DNA of 12,454 bases from SURF-13 sp038924245 (lineage in GTDB: Bacteria; Pseudomonadota; Gammaproteobacteria; SURF-13), in assembly GCA_038924245.1 (NCBI GenBank), contig JBCKVB010000038.1, positions 1-12,454 of the forward strand. The letters are read 5' to 3'. Positions 1 to 7,412 of this stretch are shown here, one piece after another. The notes under the pieces are model-generated. The model was given only the letters and a program-made list of their open reading frames with translations. It did no database searches and was not told the origin of the DNA. Both the position numbers and the translations under genes were made by a program. How positions within the stretch are numbered: position 1 is the first letter of the stretch; every line of letters begins with the position of its first letter.

Positions 1-1
1 C

Positions 2-163
2 TTCTGGCTGGGTTTTAAGGATGACGTGGTGGTGCGTGTCGCCGGGATACCGGGCGGAAGCCGTGTGGACGCGCGCTCGGTTTCACGCGCCGGACGGCAT
101 GACTTCGGCGCCAACGCAAAGCGCCTGACGGCCTACCTCGACAAGCTTAGGCCGCCTGGGTGA
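2..163 (+). CDS. DUF1499 family protein, C-terminal fragment
   Basis: This is an open frame entering from the left edge and ending in TGA at 161-163, giving 53 residues (it begins FWLGFKDDVVVRVAG and ends TAYLDKLRPPG). The segment with SRVDARSVSRAGRHDFGANAKR matches the conserved C-terminus of DUF1499 proteins, where a 'SRVDvRS.SRvG..DfG.N..Ri' block precedes a short terminal helix. DUF1499 proteins are of unknown function, often small and membrane-associated. The start and most of the domain lie outside the window. The gene converges on rpsT with only 7 bases between the two stop codons, so any rpsT terminator must overlap this gene. Family assignment is from recognition of the motif; the gene's function is not known. 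Confidence 0.75.
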   Translation, partial: FWLGFKDDVVVRVAGIPGGSRVDARSVSRAGRHDFGANAKRLTAYLDKLRPPG

Positions 164-170
164 GGGTTGG

Positions 171-446
171 TTACGCGGAAGCGCCGGCGAGGGTGCGCAA
201 GCGGGTGTTCAGGCGGCTCTTGTGGCGGGCGGCCTTGTTTTTGTGGATGTGGCCTTTACGCGCCATCGCATCCAGGCTGGAAACAGCTTGCTTGTAAGCC
301 GCGCTCGCCTGGGCCTTGTCACCGGCGTTCAGGGCCTGGACGACCTTTTTGACGTCCGTGCGCAGGGTGGAGCGCTGGCTGGTGTTCAGTTGACGATGCT
401 TTTCCGCCTGTCGGGCGCGCTTTTTGGCTTGGGCAGTATTGGCCAA
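171..446 (-). CDS. rpsT: 30S ribosomal protein S20
   Basis: The product is 91 residues, the usual S20 length, very basic, beginning MANTAQAKKRARQAEKHR and containing the family's KGHIHKNKAARHKSRLN block near the C-terminus. S20 is a primary 16S rRNA-binding protein of the small subunit body. The start codon is TTG, not ATG (bases 444-446 read CAA on the plus strand). It is preceded by an AGGAG Shine-Dalgarno sequence 7 bases upstream. The well-known E. coli rpsT also starts with UUG, and S20 represses its own translation there, so the weak start is probably a conserved regulatory feature. The gene is divergent from murJ, as in many gamma- and betaproteobacteria. No clear rho-independent terminator is seen after the stop. 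Confidence 0.96.
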   Translation of the reverse strand: MANTAQAKKRARQAEKHRQLNTSQRSTLRTDVKKVVQALNAGDKAQASAAYKQAVSSLDAMARKGHIHKNKAARHKSRLNTRLRTLAGASA

Positions 447-475
447 GGTAGTACTCCTGTTTCAATAAACCGCTA

Positions 476-505
476 ATTATCCTATTTTTTACCATCCCCG
501 GTCAA
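476..505 (-). promoter_or_regulatory. Predicted sigma-70 promoter of rpsT
   Basis: Read on the minus strand, TTGACC (500-505) is a good -35 box. It is followed after 18 bases by GATAAT (476-481), a good -10 box. Transcription would start near 469, leaving a leader of about 23 bases before the TTG start of rpsT that includes the AGGAG ribosome site. This is prediction from consensus only. Confidence 0.6.
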
Positions 506-512
506 TGACCGG
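498..512. promoter_or_regulatory. Perfect 15-bp palindrome over the rpsT -35 box
   Basis: CCGGTCA-A-TGACCGG is a perfect 7-bp inverted repeat around one central base and contains the predicted -35 hexamer of rpsT. It could be a binding site for a dimeric regulator or a chance palindrome; a second short palindrome (GGATGCATCC, 511-520) abuts it. No known regulator is identified. Confidence 0.35.
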
Positions 513-647
513 ATGCATCCCCCGATCACCGGGCTGGGTTAAAATCAATGCGAAAACAACGCGGTGGCCTCTGTGGCGCGAATCCGCGATAATGCGGGAT
601 GAGATTTTTATACAATAAATTCAGACCCTCCTTGAAAGGCCAGTCCT

Positions 648-2211
648 CTGACTAAGCAGCTGTTGAAGTCCACCGCCACGGTCGGCGCGATGACCCTGAT
701 CTCGCGCATACTGGGATTTGTGCGCGACATGGTGATCGCGCGCCTGTTTGGCGCGGGCAGCGGGGCGGACGCCTTTTTCATCGCGTTCCGCATTCCCAAT
801 TTCTGGCGTCGGCTGTTTGCCGAGGGCGCGTTCTCGCAGGCCTTCGTGCCGGTGCTGTCGGAGTACAAGACGCAGCGCTCGCACGACGAAGTGCGCGCAC
901 TGGTGGACGGTGTCGCCGGCGTGCTGGCGGGCGTGCTGTTCGCCGTGACCCTGATCGGCGTGATCGCGGCCCCGCTTCTGGTGATGCTGTTCGCGCCCGG
1001 ATTTCTGGATGAGCCGGAGCGTTACGATTTAACCGTGGCGATGCTGCGCATCACCTTTCCCTATCTGCTGTTTGTCTCGCTCGCGGCGCTGGCGAGCGCC
1101 ATGCTGAACAGCTACGGCGGTTTCGCGGTGCCCGCGTTCACGCCGGTGTTTCTGAATCTGGCCATGATCGGCGCCGCCATCTGGCTCAGCCCCCATCTCG
1201 CGCATCCAGTCACCGCGCTGGCGTGGGGCGTATTTCTCGGCGGCCTGTTGCAATTGTTGTTTCAGTTGCCGTATCTCAAGCGCCTGCGCCTGCTGCCGCG
1301 TTTGCGCTGGGGCTGGAAGGACGCGGGCGTGCGGCGCATTTTTAAATTGATGGTGCCGGCGATGTTCGGCGTATCGGTGACGCAGATCAATCTGCTGTTC
1401 GACACGCTCATCGCCTCGTTTCTGGTGGTGGGCAGTGTGTCGTGGCTGTATTACTCGGATCGGCTGGTGGAGTTCCCGCTGGGCGTGTTCGGCATTGCGC
1501 TTGCCACGGTGATGCTGCCGTATCTCTCGCAAGAGCACGCACGCGCCTCTCCTGAAAAATTCTCGCATACCGTGGACTGGGCGCTGCGCTGGGTGTTGCT
1601 GGCCGGCGCGCCCGCCACCGTGGGCCTGGTGTTGCTCGCTGGCCCAATGCTCACCACGCTGTTTCATTACGGCGCGTTCACCGCCACCGACGTCAGGATG
1701 TCGAGCTACAGCTTGATGGCCTTCGGCATGGGCCTGCTGGGTTATATTTCCATCAAAATACTCGCGCCCGCGTTTTACGCGCGTCAGGACATGCGCACGC
1801 CGGTGCGTATCGGCGTGATCGCGGTGCTGACCAACATGGCGCTCAATGTGCTGTTTGTAATTCCGCTTGCCAAGGTCGGCGTGGGACACGCGGGCCTGGC
1901 GCTCGCCACCGCGCTCGCCGCGTTTCTCAATGCCGGGCTGTTGTACCGCGCGCTGCGCAAGCAGGCGATCTATCAGCCGCAACCCGGCTGGCGCGCGGTT
2001 TGCGCTGCGCGTGCTGGGCGCGAATGTGGCGATGGGGCTGGTGCTATGGGTGGGGGCCGGAGAGCTTGCGCACTGGCTGGAAGCAAAAGCGCTGCTGCGC
2101 GCTGGGCATCTCACGCTACTGGTAACGGGCGGGGCTGCGGTGTATCTCGCCGCGCTGTGGTTGAGCGGGGTGCGGCTCAAGGCGCTATTGGTCAAGCCTG
2201 AACATGAATGA
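648..2211 (+). CDS. murJ: Lipid II flippase MurJ, apparent frameshift near 1998
   Basis: MurJ (MviN family, about 14 membrane helices) moves lipid II across the inner membrane for peptidoglycan synthesis. The N-terminus (STATVGAMTLISRILGFVRD) and body are typical. I place the start at CTG 648: it reads M-T-K-Q-L-L-K-S-T, matching the usual M(S/T)K.LLKST family start, and AAGG (636-639) lies 8 bases upstream. The alternative TTG at 663 has no ribosome site and cuts off this conserved segment. The frame is good to GWRA at about 1997; the natural continuation FALRVLGANVAMGLVLW lies in the +1 frame from 1999 and ends at TGA 2209-2211. One extra G in CGCGCGG (1991-1998) explains this. Corrected length is about 520 residues, near E. 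coli's 511. Because murJ is usually essential, sequencing error is the first suspicion. A weak -10 (TACAAT, 611-616) lies upstream. Confidence 0.9.
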
Positions 2212-2228
2212 GCGCCGGGCGGTTTGAT

Positions 2229-3161
2229 ATGGAACTGATACGCGGCATGTACAATCTGCGCGCGCGGCACCGCGGCTGTGTCGCCACCATCGGCAACTTT
2301 GACGGCGTGCACCTGGGGCATCAGGCGGTGTTGGGCCAGTTGGCGGAGAAGGCCGCCGAATTGAACTTGCCCGCCACGGTGATTATCTTTGAACCGCAGC
2401 CGCAGGAGTTTTTTGCGCGCGACCAGGTGCCCGCGCGCCTCACGCGGTTTCGTGAGAAAATACAGGCGCTGCGGCGCTACTCGGTGCAGCGTGTGCTGTG
2501 TTTGCGCTTCGACGACAAGTTCGCGCACACGTCGCCCCAGGAGTTTATACAAAGGCTGCTGGTAGAGGGTCTCGCGGTGCGGCATCTGGTGGTGGGCGAC
2601 GATTTTCGCTTCGGCTACCGGCGGCAGGGTGATTTCAGCCTGCTGCAACAGGCCGGGGTGGAGCAGGGCTTTCAGGTGGTGGCGATGCACACCTATAGCG
2701 TGGATGGCGTGCGCGTAAGCAGCACGCGCGTGCGCGAGGCGCTGGCGCAGGGTGATTTGAAGGCCGCGCAGAAATGGCTGGGTCGCCCGTATCGCATGTC
2801 CGGGCGCGTGGCGCACGGCGACCGGCGCGGGCGCGAACTGGGTTTCCCCACCGCGAACATCCATGTGCACCGCCGCGTAAGCCCGGTGGCGGGCGTGTTT
2901 GCGGTCGAACTCTACGGCCTGGAGCGCGAGCCGCTGGCGGGCGTGGCCAACGTCGGCACGCGCCCCAGCGTGGATGGTACGCACTGTCTGCTGGAGGTGC
3001 ATGTGCTCGATTTCGAACAGGACATTTACGGACGCCACGTGCAGGTGGAGTTTTTGCACAAGCTGCGCGACGAACAGCGTTTTGCGTCATTGGATGAATT
3101 GAAAAAAGCCATCGCCGATGACTGTAAGCGAGCGCGGGAATTTTTTACTAGATGCGGATAA
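2229..3161 (+). CDS. ribF: Bifunctional riboflavin kinase / FAD synthetase
   Basis: RibF phosphorylates riboflavin to FMN and adenylates it to FAD. The N-terminal FAD synthetase domain shows GNFDGVHLGHQ (with the HxGH nucleotidyltransferase motif), VVGDDFRFGYRRQGD and VRVSSTRVREAL. The C-terminal flavokinase domain shows GRELGFPTANI and the GVANVGTRPSVDG segment. I chose ATG 2229 because MELIRGMYNL matches the conserved start of proteobacterial RibF and gives 310 residues (E. coli 313). ATG 2208, seven codons upstream, overlaps the murJ stop as ATGA and would suit translational coupling, so it remains possible. Neither start has a strong Shine-Dalgarno sequence. The gene lies between murJ and ileS, the common order in this operon. 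Confidence 0.95.
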   Translation: MELIRGMYNLRARHRGCVATIGNFDGVHLGHQAVLGQLAEKAAELNLPATVIIFEPQPQEFFARDQVPARLTRFREKIQALRRYSVQRVLCLRFDDKFAHTSPQEFIQRLLVEGLAVRHLVVGDDFRFGYRRQGDFSLLQQAGVEQGFQVVAMHTYSVDGVRVSSTRVREALAQGDLKAAQKWLGRPYRMSGRVAHGDRRGRELGFPTANIHVHRRVSPVAGVFAVELYGLEREPLAGVANVGTRPSVDGTHCLLEVHVLDFEQDIYGRHVQVEFLHKLRDEQRFASLDELKKAIADDCKRAREFFTRCG

Positions 3162-3169
3162 AAGGCACG

Positions 3170-3220
3170 AGATACAAGAAAATGTTAAACATAGTTGCCG
3201 TTAACTTTTCTCTTGTATCT
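3170..3220. promoter_or_regulatory. Long hairpin in the ribF-ileS gap
   Basis: AGATACAAGA (3170-3179) pairs perfectly with TCTTGTATCT (3211-3220). Inside, AAA (3180-3182) can pair with TTT (3207-3209) and GTTAA (3184-3188) with TTAAC (3201-3205), closing a 12-base loop (3189-3200). It fills nearly the whole 75-bp gap and ends just before the ileS ribosome site AAGAGG (3226-3231) and the GTG start at 3237. Only GTTTT follows the right arm, too weak for a standard terminator. The structure is clear; a role as attenuator, RNase site or small repeat is inference. Confidence 0.6.
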
Positions 3221-3236
3221 GTTTTAAGAGGCCACT

Positions 3237-6116
3237 GTGACGGATTATAAAAATACCCTGAATTTGCCGCGGACGGATTTCCCCATGAAGGCGAATCTGC
3301 CGGTGCGTGAGCCGGAGATGTTGCGCCACTGGGAGGAGATCGGTTTGTACGCCAGACTGCGCGAGGCGGGCAAGGGCAGGAAGAAATTCGTGCTGCATGA
3401 CGGCCCGCCTTATGCCAACGGCGAAATCCACATCGGCCACGCGGTGAACAAAATCCTCAAGGACATCATCGTCAAAAGCAAAACCTTGAGCGGCTTCGAT
3501 GCGCCCTATGTGCCGGGCTGGGACTGCCACGGCCTGCCCATTGAGTTGATGGTGGAGAAAAAAGTCGGCAGGGCGGGCGTCAAAGTTGACGCCAAAACCT
3601 TCCGCAAGAGCTGCCGCGAGTACGCCGCCAAACAAGTGGAGAGCCAGCGCGCGGATTTCAAGCGCCTCGGCGTGATCGGCGATTGGGAGCGTCCTTATCT
3701 CACCATGGATTTTAAATTCGAGGCCGACATCATCCGCAGTCTCGGATGCATCATTGAGAAGGGCCACGTGCACAAGGGCTACAAGCCGGTGCATTGGTGC
3801 GTGGACTGCGGATCGGCCTTGGCCGAGGCGGAAGTGGAGTACGAAGATAGAACCTCTCCCGCGATTGATGTGCGTTTCGCGGTACTGGATGACGAAGCAC
3901 TGATGGCGCGCTGCCGCCACGCGCCGGAGGTGGAGGGCGCGGGGCCGTTGAGCGTGGTGATCTGGACCACCACGCCGTGGACCTTGCCCGCGAATCAGGC
4001 TGTGGCGCTGAATCCGGAGGTGGATTACGTCGTCGCACAGTGTCAATCAGAACACGGCGACGCACAGGGACGTGCTAGTGTCGCGGGAGGCAGGATGCCG
4101 GGAGCGACCACGGAACGCCTGCTGGTCGCCGAGGCGTTACTGAAAGATGTGATGGCGCGTTATGGTATTGAGAGTTATCGGGTCGTGGCCTATTGCCGCG
4201 GGGCCGATCTCGACGGCATCAAGCTGCAACACCCGTTCTATGCGCGCGAGGTGCCCATCGTGCTCGGCGTGCACGTCACCACTGACGCGGGCACCGGGGC
4301 GGTACATACCGCGCCCGGGCATGGACAGGACGACTACGTGGTGGGTCAGCGTTACGGTCTGCCGGTGGAGTGTCCGGTAGGCGATGACGGCAAGTTTCTG
4401 CCCGGCACGGAATTGTTTGCCGGTATGCACGTGACGCAGGCGAATAACGAGGTGATTGAAGTGCTCAAGGCGCGCGGCGCGCTGCTGCATGAGCACGCGC
4501 TACGGCACAGCTATCCGCATTGCTGGCGGCATCACACACCGATCATCTTCCGCGCCACGCCGCAGTGGTTTATCAGCCTGGAGCAAAAAGGTTTACGCAG
4601 CGCGGCGCTGTATGCCATCGAGCACACGCGCTGGATACCCGAGTGGGGCAAGGCGCGCATCGCGGGTATGGTGGCGGGGCGTCCCGACTGGTGCATCTCG
4701 CGCCAGCGCACCTGGGGCGTGCCGATCACCTTGTTCGTGCACAAGCAGACCGGCGCGCTGCATCCTGACACGCCGAAGCTGATCGAAGCAGTGGCCGCGC
4801 AAGTCGAGCAGCGCGGCATAGATGCCTGGTTTGATCTCGATGCCAAAGAATTGCTTGGCGGCGATGCGGCGCACTATGCGAAGACCACCGACACACTGGA
4901 TGTGTGGTTTGACTCCGGCGTGACGCACGCCTGCGTGCTGGAGCAGCGCGCTGATCTGGATGGTGTGCCGGCCGATTTATATCTGGAAGGCTCCGACCAG
5001 CATCGCGGCTGGTTTCAGTCTGCGCTGCTTACCTCGGTTGCGATGCGCGGCAGCGCGCCTTACAAGTCGGTGCTCACGCACGGTTTCACGGTGGACGCCA
5101 AGGGCGAGAAGATGTCCAAGTCCAAGGGCAACGTGGTTGCGCCGCAAAAAGTAGTGGGTACGCTGGGCGCGGATATTTTACGGCTGTGGGTCGCCGCCAC
5201 CGATTACCGCGGCGAGATGAGCGTGTCGGATGAAATCCTGAAACGCACCGCCGACGCTTATCGGCGGCTGCGCAACACCGCGCGCTTTCTGCTCGCCAAC
5301 CTGTATGACTTTGATCCGGCGCAAGACAAGGTGGACGCCGAAAACATGCTGGAGCTGGATCGCTGGGCGGTGGACCGCGCGCGCCGCTTACAAGAGGAAA
5401 TCATCAAGGCGTATAACGATTACGAATTTCATGTGATCTACCAGAAGCTGCACAATTTCTGCGCGGTGGAAATGGGCGCGTTTTATCTGGATATCATCAA
5501 GGATCGTCAATACACCACGCGGAAGAACAGCCGCGCGCGCCGCTCCGCGCAAACCGCGATTTATCACATCATCGAGGCGATGGCGCGCTGGTTCGCGCCC
5601 ATCATGAGCTTCACCGCCGAGGAGATCTGGCGCTTGCTTCCGGGCAAGCGCAAGGATTCGGTGTTGCTGGAGACCTGGTACGACGGTCTGGCTCCCTTGG
5701 ATGGCGCCGCGATAGACGCGCAACAGTGGGGGAAAATCATCACTACGCGTGAGGCGGTGAGCAAGGAATTGGAAAAGCTGCGCGTGGCGGGAGACATTGG
5801 CTCGTCCCTGGATGCGGAAGTGGACATTTATTGTGACCAGGAATGGCATGCGGCGCTGGCGCTGCTGCACGATGAACTGAGGTTTGTCTTGATTACCTCG
5901 GATGCCCGCATCCATGCGCCGGATTGGAAGCCGGCGGACTTGACGCAGGAGGCCGAAAAAGGCCTCTGGATCAGAGTGACGCCTTCAGCGCATGTAAAAT
6001 GCGTGCGCTGCTGGCATCATCGCGCGGACGTGGGCGCCAACAGCGAACACCCTGAAATCTGCCTGCGCTGCGTGGAAAATGTTGCGGGTAAAGGCGAAGT
6101 GAGGCGTTACGCATGA
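3237..6116 (+). CDS. ileS: Isoleucyl-tRNA synthetase (with in-frame repeat insertion)
   Basis: IleRS charges tRNA-Ile with isoleucine and edits mischarged valine. The 959-residue product is full length (E. coli 938). Visible motifs are HIGH (65-68), the WTTTPWTLPAN entry and GTGAVHTAPGHG of the CP1 editing domain, GSDQHRGWF, KMSKS (625-629), and a C-terminal zinc site with Cys 922, 925, 942 and 945. The start is GTG 3237 (MTDYKNTLNLP, close to the E. coli start), with AAGAGG five bases upstream. Residues 274-292 (GDAQGRASVAGGRMPGATT) have no counterpart in the E. coli protein as I recall it. They are encoded by a 58-bp repeat found twice more in this window. They lie between the DYVVAQ strand and RLLVAEALL of the editing domain, probably in a surface loop. 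The stop overlaps the lspA start by 4 bases. Confidence 0.98.
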   Translation: MTDYKNTLNLPRTDFPMKANLPVREPEMLRHWEEIGLYARLREAGKGRKKFVLHDGPPYANGEIHIGHAVNKILKDIIVKSKTLSGFDAPYVPGWDCHGLPIELMVEKKVGRAGVKVDAKTFRKSCREYAAKQVESQRADFKRLGVIGDWERPYLTMDFKFEADIIRSLGCIIEKGHVHKGYKPVHWCVDCGSALAEAEVEYEDRTSPAIDVRFAVLDDEALMARCRHAPEVEGAGPLSVVIWTTTPWTLPANQAVALNPEVDYVVAQCQSEHGDAQGRASVAGGRMPGATTERLLVAEALLKDVMARYGIESYRVVAYCRGADLDGIKLQHPFYAREVPIVLGVHVTTDAGTGAVHTAPGHGQDDYVVGQRYGLPVECPVGDDGKFLPGTELFAGMHVTQANNEVIEVLKARGALLHEHALRHSYPHCWRHHTPIIFRATPQWFISLEQKGLRSAALYAIEHTRWIPEWGKARIAGMVAGRPDWCISRQRTWGVPITLFVHKQTGALHPDTPKLIEAVAAQVEQRGIDAWFDLDAKELLGGDAAHYAKTTDTLDVWFDSGVTHACVLEQRADLDGVPADLYLEGSDQHRGWFQSALLTSVAMRGSAPYKSVLTHGFTVDAKGEKMSKSKGNVVAPQKVVGTLGADILRLWVAATDYRGEMSVSDEILKRTADAYRRLRNTARFLLANLYDFDPAQDKVDAENMLELDRWAVDRARRLQEEIIKAYNDYEFHVIYQKLHNFCAVEMGAFYLDIIKDRQYTTRKNSRARRSAQTAIYHIIEAMARWFAPIMSFTAEEIWRLLPGKRKDSVLLETWYDGLAPLDGAAIDAQQWGKIITTREAVSKELEKLRVAGDIGSSLDAEVDIYCDQEWHAALALLHDELRFVLITSDARIHAPDWKPADLTQEAEKGLWIRVTPSAHVKCVRCWHHRADVGANSEHPEICLRCVENVAGKGEVRRYA
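4055..4112 (-). repeat. Dispersed palindromic element, copy A (inside ileS)
   Basis: This 58-bp sequence, read on the minus strand, matches copy C (10001-10058) with 3 differences and matches copy B (9792-9867) outside B's 18 extra bases. Its core is an imperfect palindrome: GTCGC (4080-4084) with GCGAC (4104-4108), and GGCA (4089-4092) with TGCC (4096-4099) around a GGA loop, separated by an unpaired GGGA/GGGA pair. A second hairpin is possible using GCAC/GTGC flanked by the shared GCGAC/GTCGC arm. The ileS frame passes through without a stop. Confidence 0.9.
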
Positions 6117-6583
6117 TGCTTAAGTGGCTGTGGCTCTCGGCGCTGGTGATTGTTCTGGATCAGTTCAGCAAGCACCTGATAAGCAGTTCCATGCAACTGC
6201 GGGAATCCATTGAGATACTGCCGTTCTTCAATCTCACCCTGGGGCACAACACCGGCGCGGCATTCAGCTTTTTGGCCAACGCGGGCGGCTGGCAGCGCTG
6301 GTTCTTCACCCTCATCGCGCTCGCGGTGAGCGCCATGATTGTCGTATGGCTGAAACGTCTCCCTGCCACTGATAAATGGCAGGCCGCGGCGCTGGCGCTG
6401 ATTCTGGGTGGCGCGCTGGGCAACGTGATAGACCGCGTGCGTTTCGGTTACGTGGTGGACTTTCTCGACGTCTACTATCAACAATGGCACTGGCCGACGT
6501 TCAATATCGCGGACTCCGCCATCACGGTCGGCGTGGCGATATTGGTGATAGTGATATTGAGAGAAAATAAACGTCTTACGTAG
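6113..6583 (+). CDS. lspA: Lipoprotein signal peptidase (signal peptidase II)
   Basis: LspA is an inner-membrane aspartyl protease that removes signal peptides from prolipoproteins after Lgt lipidation. The 156-residue product shows the family blocks: an N-terminal membrane helix with DQFSK, LTLGHNTGAAFSF (the N-T-G-A-A-F motif), GNVIDRVRFGYVVDF with catalytic Asp116, and FNIADSAITVG with catalytic Asp134. The remaining hydrophobic segments fit the usual four helices. ATG 6113 overlaps the ileS TGA (ATGA), and GAGG at 6101-6104 lies 8 bases upstream; a second ATG follows directly at 6116. In many gammaproteobacteria fkpB and ispH follow lspA; here the operon ends and an accessory island begins. 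Confidence 0.97.
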   Translation: MMLKWLWLSALVIVLDQFSKHLISSSMQLRESIEILPFFNLTLGHNTGAAFSFLANAGGWQRWFFTLIALAVSAMIVVWLKRLPATDKWQAAALALILGGALGNVIDRVRFGYVVDFLDVYYQQWHWPTFNIADSAITVGVAILVIVILRENKRLT

Positions 6584-6783
6584 CTGTGGTTGCATGCCTC
6601 TTCGGGACGCATTACAGTGAGTGAGGTTAGGCGGTGAAGGCTTGAAGGTTTGGAAAGGAAAGTCACAAGATGCGACCCTAATGTTTTTTGCGTAACCCAT
6701 GTGGGCACCATTAGCCATGCCTTGACGCATGTGCGACAATTGTTAAAAGAGGATATAAGGCTGGCGAAGCAATTAGAGCGGGT

Positions 6784-6842
6784 GAAGTGGACCCCTCCGT
6801 CAGGACAGAAATCAGCCTGGTTTAAGCTGTACTGTCCACTTC
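6784..6842. repeat. Short inverted repeat resembling IS ends
   Basis: GAAGTGGAC (6784-6792) and GTCCACTTC (6834-6842) form a perfect 9-bp inverted repeat, and GGACAG (6803-6808) pairs with CTGTCC (6832-6837). The left part, with GTGGACC followed by GGACA, recalls terminal repeats of IS3-family elements. The span of 59 bp carries no transposase, so it would be a remnant or a miniature derivative. The IS3 link is impression only. Confidence 0.3.
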
Positions 6843-6911
6843 TACGCAGCTGCATGGCGCTGCCCTGGTTTTACTGAATTTATCTACTATCCTCGAGCAG
6901 ACAAAGGGTCA

Positions 6912-6970
6912 CATCTTGTAATATGACATTTTCAGAATCGGGATTGAATGCGCGTGGGCAAACAAAATCC
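6912..6970 (+). repeat. Direct repeat flanking the toxin-antitoxin cassette, copy 1
   Basis: The sequence from CATCTTGTAATATGAC to AAACAAAATCC recurs about 1 kb downstream. 6915-6970 and 7925-7980 are 56 bases with one difference (G at 6950, C at 7960). The first bases CATCTTGT recur at 7787-7794, left of the inverted-repeat element that seems to have split copy 2. The repeat flanks the toxin-antitoxin genes on both sides. Confidence 0.9.
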
Positions 6971-7025
6971 GTTTGCCCATCCTATAGGACTACCTGCTTA
7001 AGCATGATCGTGTGCACAGCACACG
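6957..7025. repeat. Cluster of four consecutive palindromes
   Basis: Four perfect inverted repeats follow each other. GGGCAAAC (6957-6964) pairs with GTTTGCCC (6972-6979) around 7 bases. Next are TCCTATAGGA (6980-6989) and TGCTTAAGCA (6995-7004). Last, CGTGTGC (7009-7015) pairs with GCACACG (7019-7025) around ACA. The first hairpin shares its left arm with direct repeat copy 1; copy 2 lacks the right arm. It may be a remnant of repetitive extragenic palindromes or a recombination site. Confidence 0.6.
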
Positions 7026-7123
7026 CTACAACTTTCTGCTTTTGCCTTTACGCCAGCGTCCCCACTAGATTTCAAACTTGCGCCGCAAGCAAGGCGACGA
7101 CTTGAAGATCGTTACCGACGCCG

Positions 7124-7411
7124 TCAGACGTGCATCTTTGCGGTCATGTCCACCCCGATTGCTTTCATCACGGCCAAGGTTGTTTTCAGCGTCGGGTTGC
7201 CGTTCTCGCTAAAAGAGCGGTAAAGCTGTTCGCGTGAAAGCCCGGTTTTCACGGCAATCTGCGTCATTCCTTTGGCGCGGGCGACAACGCCTAGTGCCTT
7301 GGCAATGTAGGCGGCATCGCCAGTTTCGAAGGCGTCGGCCATGAAAACGGCGATTGCTTCGTCGCTGTCCAGCGCCACCGCTGGATCGTAGGTGCTCAGT
7401 TGTTCAACCAT
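7124..7411 (-). CDS. HigA-like addiction module antidote protein
   Basis: The 95-residue product from ATG 7411 (MVEQLSTYDPAVALDSDEA...) matches the antidote partner of HigB/RelE-type killers (TIGR02684-like). The N-terminal half carries the LDSDEAIAVFMADAFETGDAAYIAKALGVVARA-type segment. The C-terminal half is a helix-turn-helix domain (KGMTQIAVKTGLSREQLYRSF) followed by GNPTLKTTLAVMKAIG. It should bind the toxin and, as in the family, the operon's own promoter. ATG 7411 is preferred over an in-frame ATG at 7483 because AGGAG lies 8 bases upstream and the earlier start would run deep into the toxin gene. The start sits one base after the toxin stop, indicating coupled translation. Confidence 0.88.
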   Translation of the reverse strand: MVEQLSTYDPAVALDSDEAIAVFMADAFETGDAAYIAKALGVVARAKGMTQIAVKTGLSREQLYRSFSENGNPTLKTTLAVMKAIGVDMTAKMHV

Positions 7412-7412
7412 G

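Larger units (their letters stand above)
6584..7123. other. Gene-poor accessory stretch after lspA
   Basis: These 540 bases hold no gene I can support. The open frames here are short and resemble nothing I know. Visible content is a possible IS-end pair (6784-6842), direct repeat copy 1 (6912-6970), and a run of four palindromes (6957-7025). Base composition looks lower in GC than the flanking genes. No clear lspA terminator is visible. The stretch looks like decayed or non-coding mobile DNA. Confidence 0.6.

Noticed and set aside
1029..3059. A 676-codon open frame on the minus strand opposite murJ and ribF
   Set aside because: It lies antisense to two clearly conserved genes, has His/Arg/Gln-rich low-complexity translation and no family resemblance; high GC and codon bias make such antisense frames common.
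3170..3220. T-box riboswitch before ileS
   Set aside because: The gap is only 75 bp with one hairpin; no long leader, no specifier loop and no antiterminator arrangement.
3170..3225. Rho-independent terminator between ribF and ileS
   Set aside because: The stem is AT-rich and is followed by only four T residues; the operon logic requires read-through.
6107..6739. A 210-codon minus-strand open frame over lspA and the following gap
   Set aside because: Mostly antisense to lspA, no recognisable domain and compositionally like a shadow frame.
6957..6979. Integron attC site
   Set aside because: The arms GGGCAAAC/GTTTGCCC superficially recall attC ends, but the paired core sites and the characteristic extra-helical base layout are not seen, and no integrase is present.
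6584..7123. tRNA or other structured RNA gene in the gap after lspA
   Set aside because: No cloverleaf, T-arm consensus or known RNA signature could be found by eye; only short palindromes.
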